Below, one piece after another: positions 17,418 to 25,648 of a stretch of DNA of 64,000 nucleotides. The first letter of the stretch is position 1, and every line of letters starts with the position of its first letter. The stretch lies in NCBI GenBank assembly GCA_029260265.1, contig JAJDDO010000024.1, positions 993,458 through 1,057,457 of the forward strand, read 5' to 3'. This DNA comes from Phycisphaerales bacterium (GTDB taxonomy: Bacteria > Planctomycetota > Phycisphaerae > Phycisphaerales > UBA1924). Position numbers and translations under genes: made by a program. Under the pieces are notes generated by a model, which did not search any database, was not told the DNA's origin, and saw only the letters and a program-made list of their open reading frames with translations.

Positions 17418-18269
17418 ATGAGCGGTGCAGATGATTCCGCGGGATACGAGCTCGATCCCGAGCCCGTGGCTCTGGCACCAGAGCCGGTGGAGATCCAGGG
17501 GGCTTCGTGCAAGCAGTGCAGCTATGACCTGAGCGGGCTGGTCGAGACGGGCGTGTGCCCAGAGTGCGGGCTGGCGATCGAGCGGTCGTTGACCGAGGAT
17601 TTTCTCGAGTTTTCCGCGCCGGCGTATCTCAAATCATTGCACACCGGCGTGGTGCTGATCTTGACCGCGATCATCATGAAAACGGCGATTGTTCTCAGTA
17701 TTCTCGGCCTTGGTTTTCTCTCTTCGAGCAACACGACCGGGATTGAATGGGTTTTTACGGGGCTCCGGTTTTTTGAGTTTGGCGTCTCGCTTCTGCTCGC
17801 CGGTGGGTGGTGGATGTTCTCGGCATTGGACCCCGCGTTCGTCGGTCGGCTTGACGGTTCCACATACCGAAAGGCGGTCAGGATAACGACGCTGCTCGGG
17901 GCTGGGGTCTCGGTGGTGCTGTTCCCGTTGCAGGTGTTGTCAAACTATGCGATGTCACTGGGGCTGATGTCAACAGTTGCGATCCTGGGCCTGTTGAGCT
18001 TTGTTTTCTGGGTGGTGGGGTTCTTTGCCGCGATGTATTATCTCCGCTGGTTGTCGCCGAGGTTCCCGAACCGATGGGTGTACAAACGCGCCAAGCTGCT
18101 GATGTGGCTTGGGCCGATCTTGTTTACGGTTGGATGGTTGTGTGTAGGGCTCGGGCCATTGGTCGCGGTGATTCTCTATTGGAATATGCTCAACTGGGTT
18201 CGGCTCGATCTCAAATCCATCCGGGAGGGGCACTCGATCATGCTCCGAGATCGGTACTTTGCGAGATAA
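17418..18269 (+). CDS. Zinc-ribbon polytopic membrane protein
   Basis: 283 residues. A short Pro/Glu-rich head is followed by a zinc ribbon with the Cys pairs CKQC and CPEC (about 30-55), then about five or six hydrophobic membrane helices from residue 75 to the end. Proteins with this N-terminal CxxC-YDL...CPECG ribbon and a membrane tail are common and unnamed in Phycisphaerae. Function unknown. The ATG at 17418 is 7 nt after GGAGGA; the upstream GTG and ATG at 17400 and 17403 would place that ribosome binding site inside the gene. Its stop abuts the stop of ogt on the other strand. Confidence 0.75.
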   Translation: MSGADDSAGYELDPEPVALAPEPVEIQGASCKQCSYDLSGLVETGVCPECGLAIERSLTEDFLEFSAPAYLKSLHTGVVLILTAIIMKTAIVLSILGLGFLSSSNTTGIEWVFTGLRFFEFGVSLLLAGGWWMFSALDPAFVGRLDGSTYRKAVRITTLLGAGVSVVLFPLQVLSNYAMSLGLMSTVAILGLLSFVFWVVGFFAAMYYLRWLSPRFPNRWVYKRAKLLMWLGPILFTVGWLCVGLGPLVAVILYWNMLNWVRLDLKSIREGHSIMLRDRYFAR

Positions 18270-18797
18270 TCAGCCGAACAACCCCGCCCCGGAGTACAAC
18301 GCTTCGTGATCGAGCAGCCAGCGTTTGCGATCGAGCCCGCCGCCGTACCCATGCAGGGTGCCGTCGGCAGCAATCACACGGTGGCAGGGGATGACAACGC
18401 TGACGCGGTTCTTGCCGTTGGCGAGCCCGACGGCCCGCGAGCCGCCCGGGTTGTCGAGCCGATCGGCAAGCTGCCCGTAGCTGATGGTCTCGCCGAAGGG
18501 GATGTTGCAGAGTGCTTTCCAGACGCGCTGCTGCCATTCGGTTCCGGGTGTGTCGAGCGGAACGGTGAAGTCGATGAGATCGCCGGCGAAGTAACTGGTG
18601 AGTTCTGATGCAAGTTGATCGAGGATCGGGTGCTCGCCGGCGGTCATCTGCATACCGAACGCCGATTCGAGCTCGGCTTGCTCGCGCTGCTTGCGATCCG
18701 GCGAGCCCATCTCCAGCAGGCAGATGCCGCGATCGGTGGTGGCGGCACGCATGGTGCACAGCGGGGTCTCGATGGTGCGGGCGATCAGGAGAGTCAT
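18270..18797 (-). CDS. ogt: Methylated-DNA-protein-cysteine methyltransferase
   Basis: 175-residue suicide enzyme that removes methyl groups from O6-methylguanine. The active-site motif IPCHRVI is intact, preceded by the helix-turn-helix segment ETISYGQLADRLDNPGGSRA and the NGKNRVSVV strand. An N-terminal ribonuclease-like domain (about 1-85) is also present. Size matches Ogt rather than Ada, with no regulatory domain. The frame extends to 18998, but the ATG at 18797 is favoured by family length and by a TATTCT box 6 nt upstream. Confidence 0.92.
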   Translation of the reverse strand: MTLLIARTIETPLCTMRAATTDRGICLLEMGSPDRKQREQAELESAFGMQMTAGEHPILDQLASELTSYFAGDLIDFTVPLDTPGTEWQQRVWKALCNIPFGETISYGQLADRLDNPGGSRAVGLANGKNRVSVVIPCHRVIAADGTLHGYGGGLDRKRWLLDHEALYSGAGLFG

Positions 18798-18803
18798 GCT
18801 ATA

Positions 18804-18809
18804 AGAATA
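18804..18809 (-). promoter_or_regulatory. -10-like box TATTCT, 6 nt before the ogt ATG
   Basis: TANNNT box before a start without a Shine-Dalgarno; member of the leaderless set. Confidence 0.35.
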
Positions 18810-18846
18810 CCCGGACGGGGCGTGCTTTGCACAGACCCGCCCGGGT
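18809..18846 (-). terminator. GC-rich hairpin after the Lys-tailed protein gene
   Basis: ACCCGGACGGG / CCCGCCCGGGT pair with one mismatch around a 16-nt loop, between the stop at 18859 and the ogt start. The following minus-strand sequence (TATTCTTATAG) is only weakly U-rich, so termination strength is uncertain. Confidence 0.45.
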
Positions 18847-18858
18847 AAGGAGAAACGA

Positions 18859-19248
18859 TTACTTGCTTTTCTTGTGTCTCTTCCGCTTCTTTTTGGACTT
18901 GGATTTTCTCTTGCTCTCTTTGAGTTTGGAGGGCTTGAGGGCAAGCCGTGCAAATCGTGAATCGACCCGTGCAAGGCGAACGGCGCGAGTGTCAACAACT
19001 TCTACTTTTTCGTCGGGCAGTTCGAGCACGACGAAGGGCAGGCAGACGCTGAGCACCTTGCGGGGGAGTTCGGTTTCGTAAGGACGCGCCGCGTACTGAA
19101 GTACGATGACCTCTGGTTTGATGCCCTCGCAGTTGACCATCGCGGCCTGTCGAAGTTCGTGCATGGTCATGACGAAGAGCCCTTCGCGGATATCTTCTGG
19201 CGCGATCGATCTCGACACGGTGAGTGCTTTGTTCCTTTGTTTGTTCAT
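18859..19248 (-). CDS. Small protein with strongly basic Lys/Arg tail
   Basis: 129 residues. The first 90 form a mixed alpha/beta domain (EDIREGLFVMTMHELRQAAM; VLSVCLPFVVLELPDE). The last 28 are almost entirely Lys, Arg and Ser (SKKKRKRHKKSK at the end), as in nucleic-acid-binding tails. I do not recognise the family. The ATG at 19248 is chosen over 19308 because the longer version would start inside the hairpin at 19299-19321. Weak SD-like GAGGCAGG lies upstream. The hairpin in its leader may regulate it. Confidence 0.6.
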   Translation of the reverse strand: MNKQRNKALTVSRSIAPEDIREGLFVMTMHELRQAAMVNCEGIKPEVIVLQYAARPYETELPRKVLSVCLPFVVLELPDEKVEVVDTRAVRLARVDSRFARLALKPSKLKESKRKSKSKKKRKRHKKSK

Positions 19249-19298
19249 GGGATACCTGCCTCTTGCGGATGCACGAACAGCTTGTACCCGAAGGGTGT

Positions 19299-19321
19299 AA
19301 AAACGCACAAACTCTGTGCGT
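19299..19321 (-). terminator. Terminator-like hairpin in the leader of the Lys-tailed gene
   Basis: Stem ACGCACA / TGTGCGT with a 5-nt loop followed by five U on the minus strand, 50 nt before the ATG at 19248. It could end a small upstream transcript or act as an attenuator. Confidence 0.5.
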
Positions 19322-19527
19322 GGAGTTTAATTTGCCGGTAACTTTGAATGATTCGCGGGCAGGGCTGCCCGGCGTATGGCTCAGCCCGCGTGGAGATCGA
19401 TCGCCGATGTCTGGCGTTCAATCAAGCTCTGGTTATTGTGTGTAATCACAAACACGGGGATGCTCCTGGTCGAAAAACGAGTGAGTGGTTTCTTGGCGCG
19501 CACGCGATCGTTGTCAATAATCGATGT

Positions 19528-19553
19528 AAAAAAAGATCACAAATAGTGATCTT
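19528..19553 (-). terminator. Intrinsic terminator of serS
   Basis: Stem AAGATCAC / GTGATCTT (19533-19540 and 19546-19553), loop AAATA, then seven U on the minus strand, 26 nt after the serS stop. Confidence 0.9.
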
Positions 19554-19578
19554 AATATTCCGAGAGTTGGAAAAAATA

Positions 19579-20988
19579 TTAACCGATCTTGGATTGCCCG
19601 TTCATGTACGGTTGCAATGGGCTCGGGATGTTCACCGAACCGTCGGCGTTCTGGTGCATCTCGAGAAGCGGGATCAGGATCCGTGGGCTCGCGGCAACAG
19701 TGTTGTTGAGCGAGTGGCAGATCGTCGTTGGACCCTTGCCGGCGTCGCCGCCCTGGCGGTAACGCATGTTGAGTCGGCGGCATTGGTAATCGTACAGACG
19801 CGATGCAGAATGCGTCTCGCCGTAGTCGCCGGCGGGGGTGCCGGCGTCGTCCTCGTCGCCTCGACCGGGCATCCAGCATTCGATGTCGATCATGTCGGCG
19901 TTCTTCGTTCCCAGATCACCCGTGCAGCACTGCAGCAACCGGTGGGGGAGCTCGAGTGTTTGCAAGAGCGATTGCACGAAGCTCATCATGCTTTGATGGT
20001 GCTTGCGTGAGGTTGCTTCGTCGGCGACATCAATGATGACCTGCTCTACCTTGTCGAACTGATGGATGCGGTACAACCCCGCGGTGTCCTTGCCCGCTGC
20101 ACCGGCTTCTCGGCGGAAGCAGGTGGATACGGTGACCATCTTGAGAGGCAGCTCGGCCTCGTCAAGGATCTCATCTTGGTGGATGCCCATGAGCCCGACT
20201 TCACCGGTGCCGGTGAGGTACATGTCCTGCCCGCCGCCGCGAGAGGTCTCGTTGACCTCGTAGGCTTGGTCTTTGCCGCCCGGGAAAAAGGCGGTTCCGA
20301 TCATGGCTTCTTCGCGGACGAGCACCGGGACGCTCATGGGTTTGAACCCGTTGATGTTGACCATGGTGTCGAAGGCGTAGCGGAGGATCGCCTGGTGCAG
20401 GCGCATGCCATCGCCGGTGAGGATGTAGCTGCGTGAGCCTGCAATTTTGACGCCACGCGGATAATCGACGAGGTTGTGCATGGTGCACAGCTCGATGTGC
20501 GTGCGGGGCTTGAAGCCTTTGTTGGCTTCGAATGACTTGTTCTTGTCCCACCAGTTCGGTGCCCAGGTGCTCAGCTCGATGTTGTCGTCTGCGGACGCGC
20601 CGACTGGGACATCGGAGTCGGCGGGCTGGGGGATGCGGAGATGGATGGTCGTGAGATCGGGCTCGATGGCGGAAATTTTTTCATCGAGTTCTTGAATCTG
20701 GGCTTTGAGCGCAGCCGGTGCGGATTTGATCTGTTCGACCTGGGCTTGGATGGCAGATTTCTCTTCGCCGGTGGCGGATTTCATCTTCCCCATCAGCTGC
20801 CCGATCTGGGGGCCCACCTCTTTGGCGAGCTTATTTTGTTGCGCCTTAAGCGACTCTTGCTCTGCCTTGAGGGCACGGATCTGGGCGTCGAGTTCGACGA
20901 GCCTCGGGATATCGACATCAACGCCTTTCTGCTCGGCGCCGGTGATGAAGAGGTCCGGGTTTTCACGCAATGCTTTCAGATCGATCAT
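19579..20988 (-). CDS. serS: Seryl-tRNA synthetase
   Basis: 469-residue class II synthetase charging tRNA-Ser. The N-terminal coiled-coil arm (about 30-110) is followed by the class II core, with motif 2 FRREAGAAGKDTAGLYRIHQF and a motif 3 region NTVAASPRILIPLLE. It has a longer loop than E. coli SerRS before motif 3 (MPGRGDEDDAGTPAG, then ETHSAS). At 469 it is somewhat above the usual 420-430. It stands alone on the minus strand with its own terminator. Start has no Shine-Dalgarno but a TACAGT box 8 nt upstream. Confidence 0.95.
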   Translation of the reverse strand: MIDLKALRENPDLFITGAEQKGVDVDIPRLVELDAQIRALKAEQESLKAQQNKLAKEVGPQIGQLMGKMKSATGEEKSAIQAQVEQIKSAPAALKAQIQELDEKISAIEPDLTTIHLRIPQPADSDVPVGASADDNIELSTWAPNWWDKNKSFEANKGFKPRTHIELCTMHNLVDYPRGVKIAGSRSYILTGDGMRLHQAILRYAFDTMVNINGFKPMSVPVLVREEAMIGTAFFPGGKDQAYEVNETSRGGGQDMYLTGTGEVGLMGIHQDEILDEAELPLKMVTVSTCFRREAGAAGKDTAGLYRIHQFDKVEQVIIDVADEATSRKHHQSMMSFVQSLLQTLELPHRLLQCCTGDLGTKNADMIDIECWMPGRGDEDDAGTPAGDYGETHSASRLYDYQCRRLNMRYRQGGDAGKGPTTICHSLNNTVAASPRILIPLLEMHQNADGSVNIPSPLQPYMNGQSKIG

Positions 20989-20996
20989 GGTCCACG

Positions 20997-21002
20997 ACTG
21001 TA
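20997..21002 (-). promoter_or_regulatory. -10-like box TACAGT, 8 nt before the serS ATG
   Basis: TANNNT box before a start without a Shine-Dalgarno; member of the leaderless set. Confidence 0.4.
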
Positions 21003-21099
21003 GGTTCTGGGGGGTAGATTGGCGTGATTGCGGACGGGGAAAGATGACATGATTGCGTCATGAAATCCGGGATGCCGAGCCCTCGGTGGTCATCGGCAG

Positions 21100-21105
21100 T
21101 ACCAT
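21100..21105 (+). promoter_or_regulatory. -10-like box TACCAT, 5 nt before the ATG at 21111
   Basis: TANNNT box that supports 21111 rather than 21060 as the start of the membrane protein gene. Confidence 0.45.
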
Positions 21106-21110
21106 TGGGT

Positions 21111-21518
21111 ATGGATCCTCAGCCGATCGCATCTCCCTGGTTCGTGTTTCCGCTCGCGGCGGTGCTCTTGGTGGTCATCGCAGGGCACATGATCGCGCTG
21201 CGTGAGCTGCCGGCGGGGCGGATCCCGGAGTCTCGACGACGGATCCGTGTGGCAACCGGGTGGGTGATGATGTTCGCTATCCCAATGTCGGCGTACGGAT
21301 TTGGGATTGCCACCACCGCCGAGCCCGAGGTATTTCTCTTCGTCTGGACGAGCATCATCCTGATGTTGTTGGGTGTGCTGATTCTCGCGGGTGTTGACAT
21401 GGTCAACTCGATGCGGATACACCGCAAAGAGCGGGCGGAGCTCGAGCTTGAGTTCCACATCAAGAGCGCCAAGCAATCGCGAGATTTGAGTGATGAATCC
21501 GGGAGTGATGATGAGTGA
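21111..21518 (+). CDS. Small membrane protein of unknown function
   Basis: 135 residues with three likely membrane helices (WFVFPLAAVLLVVIAGHMIAL near the start, GWVMMFAIPMSAYGFGIA, then VWTSIILMLLGVLILAGVDM) and a charged C-terminal coil (HRKERAELELEFHIK). I do not recognise the family. The frame also opens at an ATG at 21060, but a TACCAT box lies 5 nt before 21111. Its stop overlaps the lpxK start, so it is probably co-expressed with lipid A synthesis. Confidence 0.6.
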   Translation: MDPQPIASPWFVFPLAAVLLVVIAGHMIALRELPAGRIPESRRRIRVATGWVMMFAIPMSAYGFGIATTAEPEVFLFVWTSIILMLLGVLILAGVDMVNSMRIHRKERAELELEFHIKSAKQSRDLSDESGSDDE

Positions 21519-22548
21519 TCGCCCGACAAGGCTGCCAGCAATTCTCACCGCCCCGATGTCATGGATTTATGGGCTTGGTGCGTCGTACAACGCACGCCGG
21601 TTCGATCGTGGGCATTCTGTCGTCCGGCTCGATCGCCCGGTGATCTCAATCGGGAACCTCTCAGCAGGTGGGACGGGAAAAACCCCGATGGTGCATCATG
21701 TTGTGCGTGCGTTGCTCGATGCGGGGCACCGTCCGGTGATCGCGATGCGCGGATACAAAGCCGAGCCGGGCACGCTCGGTGATGAAGCGATGGAACATCG
21801 CAGCATGTTCGCTGACATCCCGATGGTGGTTCAGCCAGATCGTGTTGCAGGTCTCCGAGCCTTGTTTGAAACTGAGGAGGGACGAGGCGTTGATTGCGTG
21901 GTGCTCGACGATGGGTTCCAGCATCGGCGAATCGCTCGGGATTTGGATGTCGTATTGATTGATGCGTCACGCCCGCCCGACGGCGATGCACTCTTGCCAA
22001 GGGGCTATTTGCGAGAACCCATCTCGGCGCTCAAGCGTGCAGACGCTCTTGTCTTCACCCATGCAGAGATGGTCGAACAAGCTGAGACGGCTCGGATCGG
22101 TCAATGGATGAAAGCGCATGGACTCCGCGCTCCTGTTGCGTGTACGACACATGATTGGGACGGATTCCAGATTCATGATTCGGATGGTACCCGTGATGAA
22201 TCCTCAGAGTGGATCAGCTCCAAGCGGGTGCTGGTTGTGTGTGCGATCGGGAATCCCAATGCGTTGAGATCCGCGGTGTTGCGAGTCGGCGGGAAAGAAG
22301 TTGGATTTTTGGAGTATCAGGACCACGCCGTTTTCGTTGCCCAGAAAATTGAAGAGATCGTAGATTTGGCAAGGTCTACCGGCGCTCAGGCCGTTCTGAT
22401 GACCCAAAAGGACTGGGTCAAGGCAGGTGATGCCCTGAGAGGATTGGCGATTCCTGTCGCGATTCCTCGGTTGAGACTCGGTTTTCAGCGAGGGGAATCG
22501 GCATTCGGCGAGAGAATCCTTGGGGTATTCAGTAGAGGCGGCGATTGA
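21511..22548 (+). CDS. lpxK: Tetraacyldisaccharide 4'-kinase
   Basis: Inner-membrane enzyme that phosphorylates the 4' position of the lipid A precursor. 345 residues with an N-terminal hydrophobic segment (PAILTAPMSWIYGLGASYNARR), P-loop ISIGNLSAGGTGKTP, and the family motifs MRGYKAEPGTLGDEA and LDDGFQHRRIARDLDVVLID. Start is the ATG at 21511, 5 nt after GGGAG and overlapping the upstream stop by 8 nt. Together with kdsB, hldE and hldD in this window it shows that the organism makes lipopolysaccharide with a Kdo/heptose core. Confidence 0.95.
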   Translation: MSDRPTRLPAILTAPMSWIYGLGASYNARRFDRGHSVVRLDRPVISIGNLSAGGTGKTPMVHHVVRALLDAGHRPVIAMRGYKAEPGTLGDEAMEHRSMFADIPMVVQPDRVAGLRALFETEEGRGVDCVVLDDGFQHRRIARDLDVVLIDASRPPDGDALLPRGYLREPISALKRADALVFTHAEMVEQAETARIGQWMKAHGLRAPVACTTHDWDGFQIHDSDGTRDESSEWISSKRVLVVCAIGNPNALRSAVLRVGGKEVGFLEYQDHAVFVAQKIEEIVDLARSTGAQAVLMTQKDWVKAGDALRGLAIPVAIPRLRLGFQRGESAFGERILGVFSRGGD

Positions 22549-22613
22549 TTCGAGATGGAGAGATCAGCCATACGGAACGATGTTCTGTATTGACCCCATC
22601 GAGGGGGGCTCTG

Positions 22614-22642
22614 TTGTCCTTGTTGGGGATGGGTCATAGACT
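22614..22642 (+). promoter_or_regulatory. Candidate promoter of the OmcB-like lipoprotein gene
   Basis: TTGTCC (22614-22619), 17-bp spacer, TAGACT (22637-22642), about 90 nt before the ATG. The leader also contains a hairpin formed by AGCGGTG and CACCGCT. Confidence 0.5.
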
Positions 22643-22736
22643 GTGGGCAATGAATTAGGCAGCGGTGTGGAGGGGATGAAGCACCGCTGTAGATGGCAAT
22701 CATGTTGGTTGTCAAATCGTGGAATCTGGAGAAACA

Positions 22737-24311
22737 ATGAAACGCACATCAATGAAGAAAACAATGTGTATCTCTGCCGCGACGCTTCTCAGCGTCATGC
22801 TCGGCGGATGTACAACACAGAAAACCGCCGACAAGCCTGAGGGCCAAATGGCTTCGGAGCCGGCACCCGCACCAAAGAGCCATTCGTGGGGCTACTACTC
22901 GCCGCGCCTTGGTGAGAACGAAGCTGCAACGAAGATGGCATTCCCAACCGGGGATCCAAAGACCAGCGCACTGCTGTTGCATCAGGTCACGCCAGTTCAG
23001 GTGAACCGTGGACAGGACTTTGATTTCTCGTACCACATCACGAACTTGACCTCCGCGAACCTGCAGAATGTTCTCGTGAACATGAGCTCGGCAAGCAATC
23101 TGGACATCAACAACTCCGCACCCAAAGCCTCGAACACATCCGATGGCATGACTTGGGCGATGGGCGACTTTGGTCCAGGTGAAACAAAGGTCATCAGCAT
23201 GAACGGGCGTGCGGACAAGGTCGGCATTGCCGGCGATTGCATCAGCGTATCGTACAACAACTTCCTTTGTGCAACCCTCAATGTGGTTGAGCCTGCACTG
23301 GCATTGACCAAGACCGCAACGGAGACCGCGCTGAAGTGTGACACCATCGTCCTCCGCTATGTTGTTAAAAACACCGGCACGGGATGCGCAGAGAATGTGG
23401 TCATCACCGATACCCTCCCGGCAGGCATGACCCTCGAGAATGGTTCAGGCAATGTGTCCATTCCTGTTGGGCAGCTCTGTGAAGGGGAAGCAAGAGCCTT
23501 CGAGGCTCGCGCACAGGTCTCTGAGCCAGGCACCTACTCGAGCCCGGCAATGGCATCGGCAGATGGCGACATGAGCGCCAAAGCCAGCGAGACCAACACG
23601 GTAGTCACCGCACCTGAACTCGCGGTCACCGCCAAGTGCCAGAGTGCACGCTACCTCGGTCGCAACATGACCTACAGCTACACGCTCGAGAATATTGGCA
23701 ACGGCGTTGCATCATCCGCAACCGCTTCAGCAACCATTCCAGCTGGTACCACACTCGTCAGCGCAAGCGCGGGCGGCGTGCAGTCCGGCTCGAATGTAAA
23801 TTGGGACCTCGGGAATCTTTCACCTGATGCCAAGCGTGATTTCTCAATCACCGTTCGTGCTGCAAATGCTGGGGATTACTCCTCAGCTGTCACCGCAAAC
23901 GCATCGTGTGCAGATTCTGTTTCGGATAGCTGCTCGACACCGGTCAACGGTATCCCCGCGATCTTGCTCGAAGTGGTTGACATTGATGACCCGATCGAGC
24001 TTGGTGCTCAGACCACTTATGTGATCACGGTCACCAACCAGGGCACCGCTGCGGATACCAACATCCGCGTGGTTGCTGAGCTTCCTGGCGAGATGTCATT
24101 CGTCTCCGGCAGCGGCTCGACCTCGGTCAACGCATCCGGTTCGACACTTCGGTTCAGCCCGGTCGCCACGCTTGCAGCGGGCGACGAGGTGAGCTGGAGA
24201 GTCGTTGTCCGTGCGGACGGCGAGGGCGATGTTCGTTTCGCAATCGAGATGACATCTGACGAACTCACAAGCCCGGTCAACGAGACCGAAGCAACTCGCC
24301 TGTACAAGTAA
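22737..24311 (+). CDS. DUF11-repeat lipoprotein resembling chlamydial OmcB
   Basis: 524 residues. A lipoprotein signal (MLGGC lipobox, lipidated Cys at about 25) is followed by four consecutive DUF11-type beta-sandwich repeats (starting near 88, 185, 298 and 415). Typical lines are IVLRYVVKNTGTGCAENVVI, MTYSYTLENIGNG and TYVITVTNQGTAADTNIRVV. Length, repeat order and the last 100 residues match my memory of the chlamydial large cysteine-rich envelope protein OmcB, ending in SDELTSPVNETEATRLY. Mature cysteines are fewer (about ten). It has GGAGAAACA before the ATG, its own promoter and its own terminator. A structural envelope role is inferred by analogy. Confidence 0.8.
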   Translation: MKRTSMKKTMCISAATLLSVMLGGCTTQKTADKPEGQMASEPAPAPKSHSWGYYSPRLGENEAATKMAFPTGDPKTSALLLHQVTPVQVNRGQDFDFSYHITNLTSANLQNVLVNMSSASNLDINNSAPKASNTSDGMTWAMGDFGPGETKVISMNGRADKVGIAGDCISVSYNNFLCATLNVVEPALALTKTATETALKCDTIVLRYVVKNTGTGCAENVVITDTLPAGMTLENGSGNVSIPVGQLCEGEARAFEARAQVSEPGTYSSPAMASADGDMSAKASETNTVVTAPELAVTAKCQSARYLGRNMTYSYTLENIGNGVASSATASATIPAGTTLVSASAGGVQSGSNVNWDLGNLSPDAKRDFSITVRAANAGDYSSAVTANASCADSVSDSCSTPVNGIPAILLEVVDIDDPIELGAQTTYVITVTNQGTAADTNIRVVAELPGEMSFVSGSGSTSVNASGSTLRFSPVATLAAGDEVSWRVVVRADGEGDVRFAIEMTSDELTSPVNETEATRLYK

Positions 24312-24353
24312 ACAGCATGCTGTTTGCCTGATATTGGCATGATTTTTATCTCA

Positions 24354-24388
24354 AGCGGTGCTCCTGAAAGGGGGCATCGCTCTTTTTT
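24354..24388 (+). terminator. Intrinsic terminator of the OmcB-like gene
   Basis: 11-bp stem AGCGGTGCTCC / GGGGCATCGCT (two G-U pairs) and a run of T after it, 42 nt past the stop. Confidence 0.85.
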
Positions 24389-24460
24389 GCTCAACACTGA
24401 TTTTTCTGCAATCAACGAGTCGATAGAGGGGTATACCGTTGTGTCAGGAGCCGCGTTCTC

Positions 24461-25117
24461 ATGCCGAGTTCGATCGACAATCAGAAGAATCCACAGTTAG
24501 ACACCCCTCTGGGGTTGCCGATGGTGATTCTCGCGAGTACCTCACCTCGCAGGAAGGCTCTCTTTGAGGAGGCCGGGATAGAGCACATGGTTAGCCCGGG
24601 CTCCGTTGATGACGGCGAGCTTGAATCAGGGGCCGTTGATCCAGTGCAGTGGGTGGGATCGTTGGCGTACTACAAGGCCGCCTCGTCCGCAGATTCGATC
24701 CAGGATCAAGCTCCAGATGGATCCGTTGTGCTCGGGGCGGACACGGTCTGTGTCTACGGCGATGAAATCGTGGGTCAGCCCGTTGACCGTGAAGACGCGA
24801 GGCGGATATTACAAAGGATGCGTGGCGTTTCCCACGAAGTCCTCACCGGTGTCGCGATCGTTTGCCCGGAATCAGGTCGCCGCGAGATCTTTGTTGATCG
24901 TTCGGTGATCACAGTGGGGGAGATCAGCGATGAGCAGATCGAGGAGTATCTCGATTCAGGCAAGTGGCAGGGAAAGGCCGGGGCGTACAACATCACCGAG
25001 AGGCTTGCTGCGGGCTGGTCAATCAAGTTTGAAGGTGATGAGTCCTCGATCGTGGGTCTTCCGATGACACGGACACTCGATCGGCTCAAAGCCTTCGCCA
25101 TGAACAGTTCACCCTGA
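24461..25117 (+). CDS. maf: Maf-family nucleoside triphosphate pyrophosphatase
   Basis: 218 residues. Maf proteins hydrolyse dTTP/UTP or modified nucleotides as house-cleaning enzymes. Signatures are the N-terminal ASTSPRRKALFEEAG, the GADTVCVYGDEIVGQP segment with the conserved Asp, and GKAGAYNI near 175. The first 20 residues precede the normal family start, so initiation might be at Met21. AGGAG lies about 10 nt before the ATG at 24461. It converges on the ASCH-domain gene. Confidence 0.92.
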   Translation: MPSSIDNQKNPQLDTPLGLPMVILASTSPRRKALFEEAGIEHMVSPGSVDDGELESGAVDPVQWVGSLAYYKAASSADSIQDQAPDGSVVLGADTVCVYGDEIVGQPVDREDARRILQRMRGVSHEVLTGVAIVCPESGRREIFVDRSVITVGEISDEQIEEYLDSGKWQGKAGAYNITERLAAGWSIKFEGDESSIVGLPMTRTLDRLKAFAMNSSP

Positions 25118-25135
25118 TAATCTCAACTTGATCAG

Positions 25136-25594
25136 TTAGGCCGCTCTGCGTGCGGCCCCGCGGTCGAGCACACGCCAAGCATTCCGGCTCGCGATGAGCA
25201 GTTCAGCAGGAACGCTCTTTGAATCGAGCATCGGACGCACTCTTCCTAGGGTCACAAAGGTAGCGTATCTCGCGTCGGCCTTTGAGAGCCAAAAATCGTC
25301 GCCTCCGAGCACACGATCTTCGTAGAGCTCGTGGAGCTTCTCGATGTCGATCGCTTCGAGGTCTTCGTACTGATCGACTCGCTCGACAATCGCGTGGGCC
25401 GCGACCTCAAGAGAGGTCGGCTTGATGTACACGGTATCGCCCGGTTGGACATGGTCGTAGGGCGCGCGTCGATCGCGTCCGAGCCTTGCTTCGGTGGTCT
25501 TGTGCCCGGTGAGGATCGGGCCGAGGTAGCGGGGATGGACGATCATGAGGTGGGTTCCGGTCATGAACCGGGTATCGGACGATCGCGGGTTCAC
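25136..25594 (-). CDS. ASCH-domain protein
   Basis: About 152 residues with an ASCH fold (about 15-115): MIVHPRYLGPILTGHKTTEARLG, then VQPGDTVYIKP, then the HAIVERVDQYEDLEAID strand-helix. ASCH/PUA-like domains bind RNA or act as amidohydrolases on modified nucleosides; the exact role is unknown. The start is uncertain: GTG at 25594, ATG at 25564 and ATG at 25546 are all in frame with no strong ribosome site. It lies downstream of hldE on the same strand, with an 8-bp direct repeat in the gap. Confidence 0.65.
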   Translation of the reverse strand: MNPRSSDTRFMTGTHLMIVHPRYLGPILTGHKTTEARLGRDRRAPYDHVQPGDTVYIKPTSLEVAAHAIVERVDQYEDLEAIDIEKLHELYEDRVLGGDDFWLSKADARYATFVTLGRVRPMLDSKSVPAELLIASRNAWRVLDRGAARRAA

Positions 25595-25607
25595 CTTTGA
25601 GAACCGT

Positions 25608-25626
25608 GATCAGATCGAGATCAGAT
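25608..25626. repeat. Direct repeat GATCAGAT x2, 11-bp period
   Basis: Two copies of GATCAGAT separated by CGA, one DNA turn apart, 14 bp upstream of the earliest ASCH start and followed by the palindrome AGATATCT. Possible operator. Confidence 0.35.
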
Positions 25627-25648
25627 ATCTAGAAAAATGCTCAATGAC

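Larger units (their letters stand above)
19249..19578. other. 330-bp region between serS and the Lys-tailed gene: structured, no protein gene seen
   Basis: It holds the serS terminator (19528-19553), a TTGACA on the minus strand (19512-19517), nested GC-rich repeats (CGCGGGC 19354-19360 with GCCCGCG 19384-19390; GGGCAG with CTGCCC inside), and a second terminator-like hairpin at 19299-19321. The open frames crossing it have no start signals. Confidence 0.4.
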
